A stretch of DNA of 64,000 nucleotides. Source: Amblyomma americanum (lineage: Eukaryota; Arthropoda; Arachnida; Ixodida; Ixodidae). The first letter of the stretch is position 1. Every line of letters begins with the position of its first letter. The stretch lies in the NCBI RefSeq assembly GCF_052857255.1, contig NC_135505.1, positions 24,514,269 to 24,578,268 of the forward strand. The letters are read 5' to 3'. The position numbers were made by a program, and so were the translations under genes. The notes under the pieces were generated by a model. It had not been told where the DNA came from. It worked only from the letters and a program-made list of their open reading frames with translations, and did not search any database. Of this stretch, positions 22,704-34,635 are shown piece by piece.

Positions 22704-24290
22704 ATGCCCGAAGTAGAAATGGTGGTAGGAGAGGAAACCTCCGTAGAAGCCAACAGGCCAGGCTGGACGACAGCGTTAGGCCAGAACAAGACAGCTCGGC
22801 AAGAAACGCCGGTTTCAACGAGCAAGAAATCCCACGTGGGCTCGAAGGGTGGCTGCCGCGCAAGGCGTGCTGCAACGTCTCGCAGCCTCGTCGAGACTCC
22901 CCAGACTACCGAGGGAGCACATACCAATTATCGTCCGCCCAAGGGGCGGGTTGGATGTCAAGAAGATAAGCCAAATAATGCTGGCCCAAGCCTTGGCCAT
23001 GGCGGCTGCACTAGCCCCCACAGAAACTGAGGGCGACATAGCCTGCCCTAATTTCACTCAAAACGTTCTCGTCGTCTCCACCCCGGAGAAGAAGAACGCC
23101 TCCGCTTACGCCGGGATCCAGCAAATTCGCATAAGCGAAGGACAATACAAGGTGGCCGCATACATCGCGGCCCCAGACAACACCTGAAAAGGGGTCATAC
23201 GAGGGGTCGACGCAGACATCAGCGAGGCCCAACTCCAGCGCATGATCGTCAACCATCGTAACCCGACGGCCCTGGAAACGAAACGAATTAAGAACACCAC
23301 CACAGTGGTCGTCCTCTTCGACGACATGAGAGTGCCAAACTATGCCTTGTGCGGCGTCAGCATGCTGCGCTGCACGCTCTACAAACGCCGAACTGAGGTG
23401 TGCTACGCATGTGGCCGTTTGGGCCATCGTGTGGACGTCTGCCCAAACCCCCCGAATAATGATTGCCGGGGCTGCGGACTCACCTCACCACCTGATGACC
23501 CCCAGTGTTCGCCGAAGTGCGCATTCTGCGGCGAACCGCATCTTACGGCGGACAAAACGTCTAATCAGCGCTTTCAAGTCCCATACGTCGTTCGCAGACG
23601 CCGACGGCGTCGTAAGCGCGCCAAGAACAAGCCCCAGCAGCCCCAGCAGCAACAGCTGGCCAAGGAGAACCGGGCCGGTGACTCCAGCGCGATGGGAGCC
23701 CCCAGGAGGGAGCGTTCCGTCACGCCAGCTGGTCGACAACGCAGCCTCTCCAGAGGGCGCTCTCGTTCCCGAGGGCGTCATACCTCCCGGGTTCGGATTC
23801 AGGAAAAGCCAACCTGGGCCGATCGCACCAAGACGAAGCAGACGACGCCGGATTCAAAAGTAACGCAGGTAGCATTGCCAGAGCATAAAGTAGATCACAG
23901 AGTCACTCAGATCATGCAAGAGAACGCTTGACTTAAAGCAGAAATGCAGCAGATCAGGGCTGACTTTGAGTCGCTCCGTAAGTCTTACCCCTCGCAAGCC
24001 GAGAAGCAACAGGTGCCTCCATCAGGGGAACCACAGGCGCGCTGAGGTAAATGTAGGGCTGCGCCTCAGAGGGGGACGCCGACTCTATGGAGACCGAGTC
24101 CAATAACAACGACTTAGAATGCATGCAGCAGGCAATTAAGCAGCTCGCTGAACGCGTGACTGCCCTCCTTAAAAGGATGGCGTCCCTGGAAAGTGCGCAG
24201 GCCGAGTTAGCTACGGCTAGACAGATTTCGGAGGAGCTCTGTCGGGCACCTTTACCTTCAAGTGCCGTCCCCGTCAACACGACGGTCTAA
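22704..24290 (+). pseudogene. LINE ORF1 with three zinc knuckles
   Basis: Starts MPEVEMVVGEETSVEAN; a frame change near 22849 leads to IPIIVRPRGGLDVKKI and YKVAAYIAAPDN. An in-frame TGA (23185-23187) is followed by KGVIRGVDADISEAQLQ. Zinc motifs follow at about 23400-23560: CYACGRLGHRVDVC (CX2CX4HX4C), CRGCG..., and CAFCGEPHLT, the last without its final Cys. An Arg-rich segment with RRRRRRRKRAK and an SR-type stretch (23580-23800) would bind nucleic acid. A coiled-coil-like end closes at TAA 24288-24290, which shares a base with the next ATG (TAATG). Role: RNP protein of the element. Confidence 0.82.
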
Positions 24291-27200
24291 TGGCCAATTC
24301 AAGGCAATCACCATTGCGGTCAATCCCAATAAGTTGGTTGTTTGGCAGTGGAACTGTGCCAGTTTCCAACGGCGCAAAGCTCCGCTGCAGCAATTCGTTT
24401 CGGAAGAGGTGGTCAAACCGCATGTAATTCTGTTACAAGACTAGATGACGCGCCCGCCTTCCCAGGATATCGGGTCGTATCGGTACGGGAGGAAGAAAAG
24501 CGGGGTTTAGCAACCTTGGTCGCACGGTAGTGCTCCTTTCAAGTACACAAATTACCACATGGTAAAACCAGGGTGGAGATCATTATGGTCGAAATTATCC
24601 CTAACAGTTGGCTTAAGAGCAGCGTCTTCCTTTAAAACATATACGGCTCGCCGTCGGATCAACGGCAGGCATTCGCCGCAATCATGACAAAGGCGGTGGC
24701 CCTGACCAAGGGGGCCCCCATAGTCATAGCGGGTGCCTGCAATGCACCCCACGACGCCTGGGGATACCCCCGCCAATCCACCAAGGGAAATCTCCTTCTC
24801 CAGGCAGTTTCTGAATGCTCACTGGAGTTGATTACGGATCCTCAATACCCCACGCGAACCGGCACGTCGGTAGCCCGAGACACCACTCTGGACCTGGCAT
24901 TCGTCAAGAACGCCCCCGGAGCAGGATGGCGAAATTTGCAAGAGAACCTTGGTAGCGACCATATCATTGTGAAGATTACCCTAACAGTTAGTACAGCCCT
25001 ACCAGGGAATATAAAGTGACGGACTGGGATGCCTTCCGGGAAATGCGGAAGTCGGACCAGACCGACTACGATAATCTCGATAGTCTGTTCACAAGAATAC
25101 AGCAGGACGTACAAGCTGTGACCAAGGTGGTTAAAACAAACCTAAAAGTAGATCGAATGAACGCGCGCCTGGCGCACCTCCTACAAGCCAAAAACTTCAT
25201 CTTGAACCGCTGGAGAACGCACAGACTCCACCGTCGACTCCGAAAGAAAATTGCGGATCTTAATCGTGCAATAGAAACTCATTCATATGAACTGCTCAAA
25301 CAGCAATGGAACAAAGTATGTTCCTCGGTTGATGGGCAGATGAGAGCGGGTGGCAAATGGAACCTGCTGAAACACTTACTCGACGATTCGCAAAGCAAAA
25401 CCAATCAAAGTCCCTGCTGAAACACTTACTCGACGATTCGCAAAGCAAAACCAATCAAAGTCTAGCCACTGATCGCATAGTTCATAATCAAAAGGTGGCG
25501 GGCGTATCTGAACACGTCCTCCTGCAAGAGTTGGCCGAAAAGTATCTCCCGCTGGGCCCCTCCGGTGACGGGGATTATCCTCGTTGCCGGGGGTGAGTGG
25601 TGGGGGAACTCGACGCCCCCTTCACGGAATCCAAAATCTGGGAGGTGCTCCAGACGCTCAACGGTCGCTCTGCTCCGGGCCCGGGTGACATCTCCTATAA
25701 GCTCCTCCGGAACTTGGACGCACGCTCGGTTGCGCTGCTCACCGAGGAAGTCAATAAAATCTGGGAAACGGGCCTCGTCCCCGACTCCTGGAAGACAGCC
25801 TCAGTGGTGCTCATCCCGAAGCCAGGCAACCCTCTAGCACCAGAGAACATGCGGCCTATCTCGCTCACGTCCTGCGTTGGCAAGGTGGCCGAACATGCCA
25901 TTTACAACCGCATATCTAGGCACATAGAAACCAATGAGCTATTCCCTCACAACATGGTTGGCTTTCGGTCGGCACTCTTCATACAGGACGTCATGCTACT
26001 TATAAAGAGGCAGATAATCGATGACGATACTAGAGATACTCGGGGCATCCTCGCCCTAGACTTGGCCAAAGCGTTTGATAACATCTCGCACCGATTCGTC
26101 CTAGACGCCATCTCGGACCTGGGCCTTGGGCCACGATTCCATGCGTGCGTTAGCTCCTTCCTCAGGGATCGCAAGGCCACAGTCAAAATAGGCCGTCAAA
26201 TCCCAGGAATTTACATTGGGAGCGAGAGGCACCCCGAAAGGGGCGGTCCTCTCACTGCTATTGTTTAACATCGCCATGAAGGACCTCTCGGACAGACTGG
26301 CCACAGTAAGAGGAACGGGTCACGCCTTCTACGCGTATGATATTACCGTGTGGTGCATGGGAGGGTCTGACGCTGCAGTTTAGAGTGCGCTCAAAGAAGC
26401 GCTCCACGTCACAGAACACTTCCTGCTAGACACGAGCCAGGGTCTGTCACCAAGTCTGAATTACTATTGTATAGGCCCACCCGACGGGGGGTTCGGTATT
26501 CCACACCCTTAGATCAAATTCCCATAGCCCTCTATACGAGGGACGGACAACGAATAAACAGATTGGATACCATGAGGGTCATCGGACTCTCGCTAGAATC
26601 TCGCGGGGCAACTCACAGACTATAGCCCGCATTACCTCCAAAACGGAGAATATGCTTCGGCTTATCCTCCGCGGCTCGAACCGTATGGGGTGGGGGGTAA
26701 AGTGAGAGCAATCTCCTCAGACTCTACCACGCGTTTCTTATGAGCCACGTTAACTATGTAGCCTCCGCGTTGCGCTGGTCTAAACGGGATGAGGCCCAAA
26801 TCGACGCCCTCATGCGCAAAAGCATCAAGCACGTGCTGGGTTTAACACCACTACCAGTACCGAGCGTCTCATGCAACTAGGCACGCACAACACCCTGTCA
26901 GAGGTGATCGAGGTCCAACGAGTGGCCCAAATAATATGACTCTCATCTTCGCGAGCCGGTAGATGCATCCTCTAATCCGTTGGATGTGGTCACCAGGCAA
27001 TCATGGAGCGCAATGCGACCCTATCACCCATTGTCAGAGACACGTTCCATGTAGATCCCATGCCACGTAACGTCCACTCTCAATACAATGTAGGGTGCCG
27101 GGTAGCCCGGGCTCGTTCCGTTAAAAATGGCTGCGGCCACCCCGAATCTTGCATGTTTCGTTGATGCCGCCCAATACGGGCGCTCTGATCACTATGCCGC

Positions 27201-28015
27201 AGTTTCAGTTAACTGCAATGGCACTCTCATTAGCTTAGCATCCGTGCGGAAGGTTTCTGCAACAGTAGCCGAGCAGGTTGATGTACCTCTAGCACTGAAT
27301 GACCCTCTACGTCCCAATATCTTTACAGACCAGGTCTGCAGCCCGAGCGTTCGCCTCCGACTCGATTTCCAAGGAGGAGGCGGCCATCCTCGGCAGCGAG
27401 GGGGCTGCTGGTTTTCATATCATCAAATGGTTCCCGGCCCATATGGGAATCAATGTGAACTCTGAAATTGTTAACGCCAATGAGTTGGCCCACGACTGTG
27501 CGCGAGGTCTTACAGATCGCGGCGGTTCAGGTGGATTCACGGGCGACGACTTAGGACTGTACAGAGATTTGCTTCTCACGTTCCATGAAATCTTGGCACA
27601 TTATCAATTCGTTCGGCGGGCGTATCCGCTACCGCATCCTGCACTTACTAGACCACAATCGTCGGCCTTTCGCGTGCTCCAAACGGGGTCTTTCCCCTCC
27701 AGGGGCCGATTCAATCACTTCGCGCCTAATGTAGAACCCCACTGTCCAGACTGTGGGGAGGCGTACCGCTCTTTATCTCATATGCTCTGGCAATGCCCTG
27801 CATTACGCAGCTAATCTCTTACCACTCTATCCGGCTGGGAGGCAGCCCTTAAGAGCGGCGACCTCTCAGAGCAACTACGGGCTGTCCAGAGGGCCTGCGA
27901 CAGGGCGGAGGACCACAATCTTCCGACCCCGACGTGGGTGCGGCCCGCGACTGCTACGGAGACTCCATGAAAAGGGAGGTACGCTAACGCGGTTCCTCAG
28001 GACCATCAATAGTTT
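24290..28015 (+). pseudogene. LINE ORF2: endonuclease, RT (YAYD), RNase H
   Basis: Endonuclease: VVWQWNCASFQRRKAPLQQF (about 24337), a broken middle, IVIAGACNAPHDAWGYP (24720; usually GDFN), and LGSDHIIV (24950). RT: ESKIWEVLQTLNGRSAPGPG (25630), SWKTASVVLIPKPGNP, MRPISLTSCVGKVAEH, and motif A LALDLAKAFDNISH (26050). The catalytic box at about 26329 reads FYAYDITVW, so the first Asp of YADD is Tyr. Then come many stops. RNase H: CFVDAAQYGRSDHYAAVS (27155) and IIKWFPAHMGINVNSEIV (27420). A C-terminal motif CPDCGEAYRSLSHMLWQC (27745-27800) is zinc-finger-like. Clearly inactive. Confidence 0.85.
25363..25462 (+). repeat. 50 bp exact tandem duplication
   Basis: 25363-25412 is repeated exactly at 25413-25462, inside ORF2 between endonuclease and RT. 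The unit is not a multiple of three, so it shifts the frame. Identity of the two units points to a recent event. Confidence 0.95.
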
Positions 28016-28025
28016 TGTCTGTCCC

Positions 28026-28409
28026 TCACCCCGCGACTGGGGACTCCATCACTGGGAAGAGCACCAGTGTCCAGCTTCTGCGCACAGGACTCTGCCGACT
28101 TTTACGAATGGCGACGCACCACCACATCGTCGCAGGTCTCCGCAGTGGTTTGTTCATGCCTTCTTTCTTAACCTGTGAATGAAACCGTCGCTGTACGTTC
28201 AAAACACCGTCCTGAAGTATACCTTTTGAATTGCTGCAATAATTCTGAAATAGCCAACACTGCTCAATTATTTCAGGGAATTTGGTAGTGCCGTCCTTGG
28301 CCCTGACTAGACAGAGCTCTACCTTTCACAGTGTTGCAAACAACTTGAGATTTACTCCCTCACAGGGTTCACCTAAAGATATTAGAGTATTATATAGCAG
28401 AATTGTAGG
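28026..28409. other. Gap between LINE and TIR element
   Basis: No gene recognised. A weak frame runs to about 28178 without a domain. Confidence 0.4.
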
Positions 28410-29306
28410 TCCGTTCGATTCGCCTGCACTACGGGAACTGGTTCTCGCGGTGCTGCACTTCGCCATTCGTTTCAGAAGTGCACGATGGCGCCGTCTGCAC
28501 AACGCCACTCATTTAAAAAAAAAGTGCAGGCGTTGTGCAGGTCTAGTTCAGGAAAGTGCAGGAAAACTGTGCACCTCCTCAATGGTCGTTGCCGAAATGG
28601 TGCAGGTGCAGCCGCCATGGAAGCAGACGACGGCTTGCGCGACGATGGCTTGCGCTTCGCGATAAAGGGCGCATATAGTCAAACTATTCCAGTCGTCGAT
28701 GATAAAAGTGCCTCACAAGGGCCCGCCGACTCTCGTGGAACGCGAGTGGCCACCCGAGAAGGCGGCGACAGAGGCGGGGACGGCGGTCATAGCCGGCATC
28801 TTGCATCTCTCGACCATCATGCTCTCGACGGACCCGTAACCGGCGTCTTTCCTTTCTACTAATAAAGTTATATTAGTACTCGAAGCCGGTTATGTTAACT
28901 AAAAAGTAAACACGTGCATGCGCAGCATGATGCACGTTGTTGCAACAACCGCTTAGCATGCAAGTCGGCGCGCGCACACCTCAGTCGTGTTCAGTAAAAG
29001 AACACACGTGCGTTTCGCTTAGCTGCCGCGAGGCTGCACCGAGGCTGATTCATGGCAACACTTCGCTGCGATGTGCTTTGAAAATTCTTCACGCGGTTTG
29101 GGATGTTGGCGGCTGTTGGTTTGGGCGCCACGCTGCTGGCTGCAATTTGGTGTCTACGCCAATGCTAGCAGACGACCAGGCCTGCACTCGGCCATTCGTT
29201 TTGGAAGTAGGCAGCACTTGAACTGCTGGAACTGGCGCTGCACGCTCACAACACCGCTGCGGAACTTTACAGAACTGGTGCAGGGAGTGCAGGCGAATCG
29301 AACAGA
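28410..29306. mobile_element. 0.9 kb non-autonomous TIR transposon, copy 1
   Basis: The left end GTCCGTTCGATTCGCCTGCA and the right end TGCAGGCGAATCGAACAGAC are inverted copies. The similarity reaches about 36 bp, including CTGGTTCT against AGAACTGG. ATTGTA occurs just outside both ends (28404-28409 and 29307-29312), a likely short target-site duplication. The interior has repeated GTGCAGG-type motifs and no transposase; open frames are short and not conserved in sense. A second copy, 55239-56037 plus 61650-61775, is split by a LINE. I do not recognise the superfamily. Confidence 0.8.
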
Positions 29307-29559
29307 CATTGTGTACATATGTATACCTTTTTGTACAGCAAAAAACAAGGAGATAATGACCTGTTAAAAACGCTTGTTCTGGTGGGATATAATGAGTACT
29401 TACTCTTTACTGGAGTACATTTCACTTCGGTAACAGAGTGAGGGAGGAATTCTGCAGCACTTTTTTCCTTGGTGCACTCCATTTCATACAGCAAAGTTTA
29501 AACAAGTTAACACACCCAGTAAAAAACAGCGACCAAGACAAGAAGTATAATATATTTTT

Positions 29560-30188
29560 TATTCACTTCCAAAAGTTTTCTTTCGTCTTCTTCCTCGTCC
29601 TATTAAGGCATGGCACATACCCACATGGGGGATTGGCCAAGGTGTAGTGGCTGGCATAAACAAGTAAATTTCCATAGGAGATTACAAAAAAAAATGTTAG
29701 CACCAAGCTCTACTAATGACAAATGTATCAATAAAAACAACAGAACGATATAGTAAAATAACAGGCAGAATTTTAGTGAAAAAAGAAGAGCTTGAAAAAT
29801 TTTAAAACAATTAGCAAATAAACCTGTCAGTTACAATTACGCAATCATGGAGAATCCCACAAATTGAACCCAATGCAAATTCTTTGGTGCTTGCACCGAA
29901 CGACATTAACACTGGCAGAGATAACGGGAGCTCTAACCTGCAGGTGAATCTTCCTCTGAAGTGCGAACTGTGGACCGTAGAGAAGAAAATGTTCTACAGA
30001 TTCAATTTCCCCGCATGCGTCATATGGGTTTGTCGGTGTCAACCCACCCCTGCATAGATATAAATTCAAACTGGGAATCCTGCACCGCAAACGCGTCATT
30101 GATACCTCGCACTGCCTGATTTTACACGAACGGACGTTCCAATTATATGCTAGGTGCTAATAATCAATGGTATTCAGTAAGAGACCAC
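29560..30188 (-). pseudogene. Minus-strand RNase H LINE, C-terminal part
   Basis: Reads LAYNWNVRSCKIRQCEVSM, RLRCRIPSLNLYLCRGGL and CGEIESVEHFLLYGPQFALQ on the minus strand (30160-29850). This is the zinc-finger-like C-terminal region found after RNase H in many LINEs (C..CG..E...H.L..CP). An AT-rich 3' UTR follows down to about 29560. It should continue the frame that stops at 34641 on the other side of the CR1-like insertion. Confidence 0.7.
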
Positions 30189-30504
30189 GTCCGGCGGATT
30201 ACGAGGGCATCGCTCACTTGTGTATTTTCTTCTGTGTAGGGACCGATTTCTGGGCTGACGAACGTATGGCCATCGATTGACAGCTGAGTGTGTTCGAACC
30301 GCGATATCACTGTGGTATCAGCTGTGCACCCTGCTCTACCCACGAGGCCTGCCGAACTACGATGGTGGAACGTCATCCAGGACGAGGCCAATCAGCGCAA
30401 GCAACACGGATCGACAAGCTATAAAAGCCGCCGCTTCTCTTCGAAGGCTGCAGTCCGGCGGATTACGAGGGCATCGCTCACTTGTGTATTTTCTTCTGTG
30501 TAGG
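30189..30504 (+). repeat. 5' UTR direct repeat of 52 bp
   Basis: 30189-30240 and 30453-30504 are the same 52 bp, 264 bp apart. The second copy is preceded by CTATAAAAGCCGCCGCTTC (about 30419). This looks like one complete and one cut promoter monomer at the LINE 5' end. Confidence 0.85.
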
Positions 30505-30580
30505 TGAGAATATTTTGCCTTTCACACTTGCTTTGTTAGCCTTTTCCCTCCGCTGGACTGCCCGCCAGTTTTTTTTGGCA

Positions 30581-31572
30581 ATGTCAAGTAAAGAATGCCT
30601 TGCATGTTTAAAAGCGATCTCACCTGATGGCAAAAGTCTTATCTGTACCGAATGCAAGAATGCTTATCATGTTGGAAAGTGCTCGGGCGTTACAAAAACA
30701 AATCTCAAAAGCATGTCGAAGGAAATGCTTCGACAATGGGCATGCTCGACTTGCAAAGCGGGCAGGTCAAGAACCGCACGTCACAGGGACACTGATTCCT
30801 TGAGTGAAATATCGTCATGTGACCCTGATGAACCTTCTTTAGCAAGTGTCATGTCAAAGTTAGATGCTGTACTGCGTCGCCTGGACGAACTCGAAAGAAG
30901 GCAGGAAGAACAGCTGACGAAACTAGATAAAACAAAAGTATAGAGCATCAAAATCAGACAATGCAAGGTATGGAAGCATCGCTAGACCTACTTTCTTCCC
31001 AATACGACACTGTCCTGCAGTCGCTAGAAATACAGAAAACCGAGCTGAAAGACATAAGAAAAGAGACTTGCGACCTAGCAGATCAACTAGCAACGTCAAA
31101 CGCGCGGCTTCAGCAGTTGGAAACGGAGGTGGATAAACTGGAGACTTACTCCCGTAGAAACAATATAGAAATCCATGGAATAAAACAAAGTGCTAATGAA
31201 GACCTGAATGTAGTTTTGGCATCTATTGCTGACAAACTCCAACTTCCCGTTCCTGATGAAAATGAAGTCGACGCCGTGCATAGAATCAAAGGTAAACCGA
31301 GCAAGGAACCACCAATACTGGTCAAATTTTTCAAGAGAGCAACAAGAGAAAAATGGATCGAGAAAAGGACAGCCCTAAGAGATGAAGACATTTTCATCAA
31401 TGAGAATCTCACATACTCTGTGAAAAAGCTGCACTGGTTGACAAAGTGTGCCGCCAAAGAAAAACAGTACCGTTTTGTCTGGGTGCGCAATGGAAGGATA
31501 TACATGAGGAAGATGGAAGGGGGAACAGTAATACGCATAGATAAAGAAAAGGACCTAGCTAAGATTGCATGA
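30581..31572 (+). pseudogene. CR1-like ORF1: PHD-type finger, coiled coil, FP25K-like end
   Basis: MSSKECLACLK at 30581 is the best start. Residues about 5-55 form a C4HC3 finger: CLAC, CTEC, YHVGKC and WACSTC. A basic linker and charged helices (LDAVLRRLDELERRQEEQL) follow. A single frameshift near 30930 is needed to reach QTMQGMEASLDLL, a coiled coil (LQQLETEVDKLETYSRRN), and IEIHGIKQS, an L1-like RRM segment. The C-terminus VNEN-like INENLTYSVKKLHWLTKCA and YRFVWVRNGRIYMRK resembles the FP25K C-terminal fold shared by many LINE ORF1s. The stop TGA overlaps the ORF2 ATG as ATGA (31569-31572). It would coat element RNA. Confidence 0.85.
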
Positions 31573-34396
31573 ACATGACAGCTAACACGTTAAATAACAT
31601 TTTCAATCAGACAGCGCGTCATTCCTTCCTGCCATCAGATATATACGCTGCATCCTCGCAGAAAACAAAAACTATCTCTTGCTTTCATATCAACGCACAA
31701 TCCTTGCGAAATAAAGGCGACGAATTTGAGGCGTTTTTTTCCACACTTAACTTCCGTTTCAACGTTGTCATGGTCACTGAAACGTGGTATCAAAATAGTT
31801 GTGAAATACTGCAGTTGCCGAACTACAACACGCATGTACAAAATCGCAATGACAAACGAGGCGGAGGTGTCTTGATAGCAATAGAAAAATGTATTAAATG
31901 CAGTATTCTCGCTGATTTCACTCAAATTCATGATGACTACGAAGTACTGTCCTTACAAAGTGGTAAAAATGTCTTCTTTGTTATATACCGGCCTCCTAAA
32001 AGCAACTTCTCAAATTTTGCTTGCTTTCTTGATGAATATCTCCAATGGGTCTCAGATAACAACCTTAACCTAGTATTAGGTGGTGACGTTAACATAGATT
32101 TTCTTTCACATTCTGCTAACAAACTAGAAGTTGAGTCTATACTGCAATGCAACGGTTTTATTAATGTCATAAATGAACCAACACGATTACAGGCTGCAAC
32201 GTCAATTGATGTTTTTTACTAATTCTCCAGCTGATCATCTTAAATCAGGAATAATTAATGTCCATATCAGTGACCATCTTCCAATATACCTGATTGTTGA
32301 GTGTGAAACATCTAGGAAACAATGCGTACCTTCTGCGATAGAATACCGGCGCATTAATAATGAAACACTGAATTTCTTTCGAGGCGCACTTGCAAATGTT
32401 GACTGGAACGTTGTGCGAAACAAAAATGCTCCAGAGGATGCCTACAATGCCTTCATCGCCATATTCAGGACTATATATGAGCAAAGCTTTCCTTTTGTCG
32501 CTTTCAAAAAACCTCGAAAAGCCAGAAAACCATGGATAACTGCAGAATGTCTTAAAATGATAAAAAAGAAGACGCACCTTTACAACCGCTTCATTCAAAC
32601 AAAGTTACCCGATGATCTTGTACGATTTAAAACATATCGCAACCAAGTTACGTCTACTCTCCGTCAGGCAAAAAAACAGTACATGGAAAAACTATTCAAC
32701 CAAGACTTACTAAAAAGGAGCGATCTTGTGGGGCAAAACAATAAAAGAATTTTAAACCGAGGTTCTGCTGCCACTGATGTACTTGAACTTTTTGTTGATA
32801 ATGAGCTAGTGAGTGGGAAAAAGCTAGCAGATAATTTCAATAATCATTTTGTGTCTCAGGCGGATGGAAATGACGATCTCACGGATGTGAAGTGTGTTGA
32901 CGTACGGATTGTTTCCAGTGCATTCCTATCGCCAACAGATGCTATTGAAATTAAAAATTGCCTCTTGTCTTTACGCAACAGCAAGGCACTTGACATTGAT
33001 GGTTTCAGAATTTCCCCAGTAAAGTATGTAGCCGATGTAATTAGCCCAGTGTTAGAATATATCTTTAATTGTTGCATTGAACATGCAGTATTCCCCAAAA
33101 GAATGCAGATTGCCAGAGTCACGGTTATACATAAAGGCGGAGACAAAAACATTCTGTCAAATTATCGACCAATATCCATTCTTCCTGTTTTTTCAAAGTG
33201 TTTTGAAAAAATCCTGTTTAGACGAATATCTGGTTTCTGTGACAAACATAACATAATAACGCCCAGTCAGCATGGTTTCAGAAAACACTTCTCGACGGAA
33301 ACCGCGCTTCTAACTCAGAAAGAACTAATCTTAGGAGTCCTTTGAACAGAAACTTCTCACTCTTGGCATTTTCATTGATTTTTCCAAAGCATTTGACCGC
33401 ATGAATCACAGAATAATGATAGCTAAGCTCGAGCACTATGGTTTTCGCGGAAAGTTTCTTCAAATAATTCAGTCTTATTTAGGTTCTCGAGTACAACAGG
33501 TAAGCATACACAATGACTCCTCAGATTTTAGGCATATCACTTCAGGCGTTCCGCAAGGCAGTATCTTGGGACCACTCCTATTCCTCCTTTATGTTAATGA
33601 CGTCGTCTGCATTAGTAAGCTGCCAACTTTCATTATTTACGCAGATGACACCACCTTATTTTTTAGAGCCTCACATTTACAAGATCTTCAGCAACAAGCA
33701 TCACATTGTCTACACTCGCTTTTAGAATGGTCTAAATGCAATTTGTTAAGCATTAATACCCAGAAAACAAAAGCTGTGCTCTTCAGACCTCGCAGTAAGC
33801 CTATTAACGGATCGCCACTTTCTTTAAGATTGGGCTCGTCACTCATCCAGATTGTTCCAGTCATCAAAAGTTTAGGTGTGATTTTTCATGAGAACTTATT
33901 ATGGAATGATCATGTCGAAATGGTAATAAACAAACAGTCCAAGGTTGTCGGTATTTTATGTAGACTAAGGTACTTTATGCCGAAGCGTATTAAGCAAATG
34001 CTGTATAACGCACTTTTTTCTTCTGTTCTTAACTATTGCTTTTTGGTCTGGGGCACTACGTCTTTTACCCACATTAATCGTTTGCACCTTCTTCAAAAAA
34101 AAGCTGTTCGTAGCATTGTGAATGCTCCGCGACTAGAGCATAGTGGCCCGATATTTCAGGCACTCGGCATCACCCCCCTTCCCCAGTTGTATGAAACGTT
34201 GCTCTTAAGACGGTATGAAACAAGTGTTGTTAAAAACAATTGCTTTATGTTACAGCTGTCTGGACTGAAATACAAAGAGTCTAAATACTCTACTCGAATA
34301 GTTTTGAATTGGTTTGTACCTAAGACCCGCACAAATTACGGGTATCAAATGTTGAACTTCACTCTCCCACATTTATTAAATAAGAAATCCTTATAA
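31569..34396 (+). pseudogene. CR1-like ORF2: endonuclease and reverse transcriptase
   Basis: Endonuclease from CFHINAQSLRNKGDEFEAFF (31680): VVMVTETWY, GGGVLIAI, VIYRPPKSN, VLGGDVNIDF, then a frame change near 32200 and ISDHLPIYL, the catalytic His block. RT from 32900: NSKALDIDGF, VTVIHKGGDKNILSNYRPIS, a second frame change near 33345, then IFIDFSKAFDRMNH (motif A), SGVPQGSILGPLLFLLYVND and the intact catalytic box IIYADDTTLFF (about 33635). The C-terminal TNYGYQMLNFTLPHLL is typical of CR1-group elements; no RNase H. With only two frame breaks it is close to intact but not functional as read. Confidence 0.9.
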
Positions 34397-34534
34397 ATAT
34401 ATAGCTAAATAATGCCAAAAACTGTTATATGTCCTGTATGTTTGTACATTTTTTTTTTGTTGAAAGTGCCCTCGTATTGTTTCTTTCGTTTGTTTTATTA
34501 ACGTGAACAAGTATATCACTGCCAAGCTTCTGTA

Positions 34535-34602
34535 GGGTGCGCCGGCCTCGTCAAGCCTTGCCGCTGGCTTTTTGCCGGTGCACCCAACATCGCCATGATG
34601 TT
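34535..34602 (+). other. CR1-like 3' UTR paired stem-loops
   Basis: A 12 bp stem (34535-34546 with 34574-34585, one G-U pair) encloses an AAGCC/GGCTT inner stem (34553-34557 with 34566-34570). A 6 bp hairpin follows (AACATC 34586-34591 with GATGTT 34597-34602), then AAATAAATAT and the (ATTCTG)n tail. The same design is at 3345-3414 and 36132-36202 with different stem sequences. Confidence 0.85.
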
Positions 34603-34635
34603 AAATAAATATATTCTGATTCTGATTCTGATTCT

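Larger units (their letters stand above)
22704..28025 (+). mobile_element. LINE (RNase H type), nearly full length
   Basis: A two-ORF non-LTR retrotransposon: ORF1 22704-24290, ORF2 from 24290. The 3' end is about 28025, marked by CAATAGTTTTGTCTGTC, close to the CAATAAA...CTGTCTG tail of the LINE at 3274-8871. ORF1 also shares RPRGGL and the VAAYIA pattern with that element, so the two are relatives. It is disabled by frameshifts, stops, a 50 bp tandem duplication and a changed RT catalytic box. Confidence 0.85.
30189..34635 (+). mobile_element. CR1-like LINE, nearly complete
   Basis: A 4.45 kb element: 5' region with a repeated 52 bp block, ORF1 30581-31572, ORF2 31569-34396, and a 3' UTR with conserved stem-loops and an (ATTCTG)n tail. 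ORF1 has one frame break and ORF2 two, the lightest damage of any LINE here, so this is probably one of the youngest. It separates two parts of a minus-strand LINE (29560-30188 and 34636-36106). No convincing target-site duplication was found; only CTAA is shared by the junctions. Confidence 0.88.
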
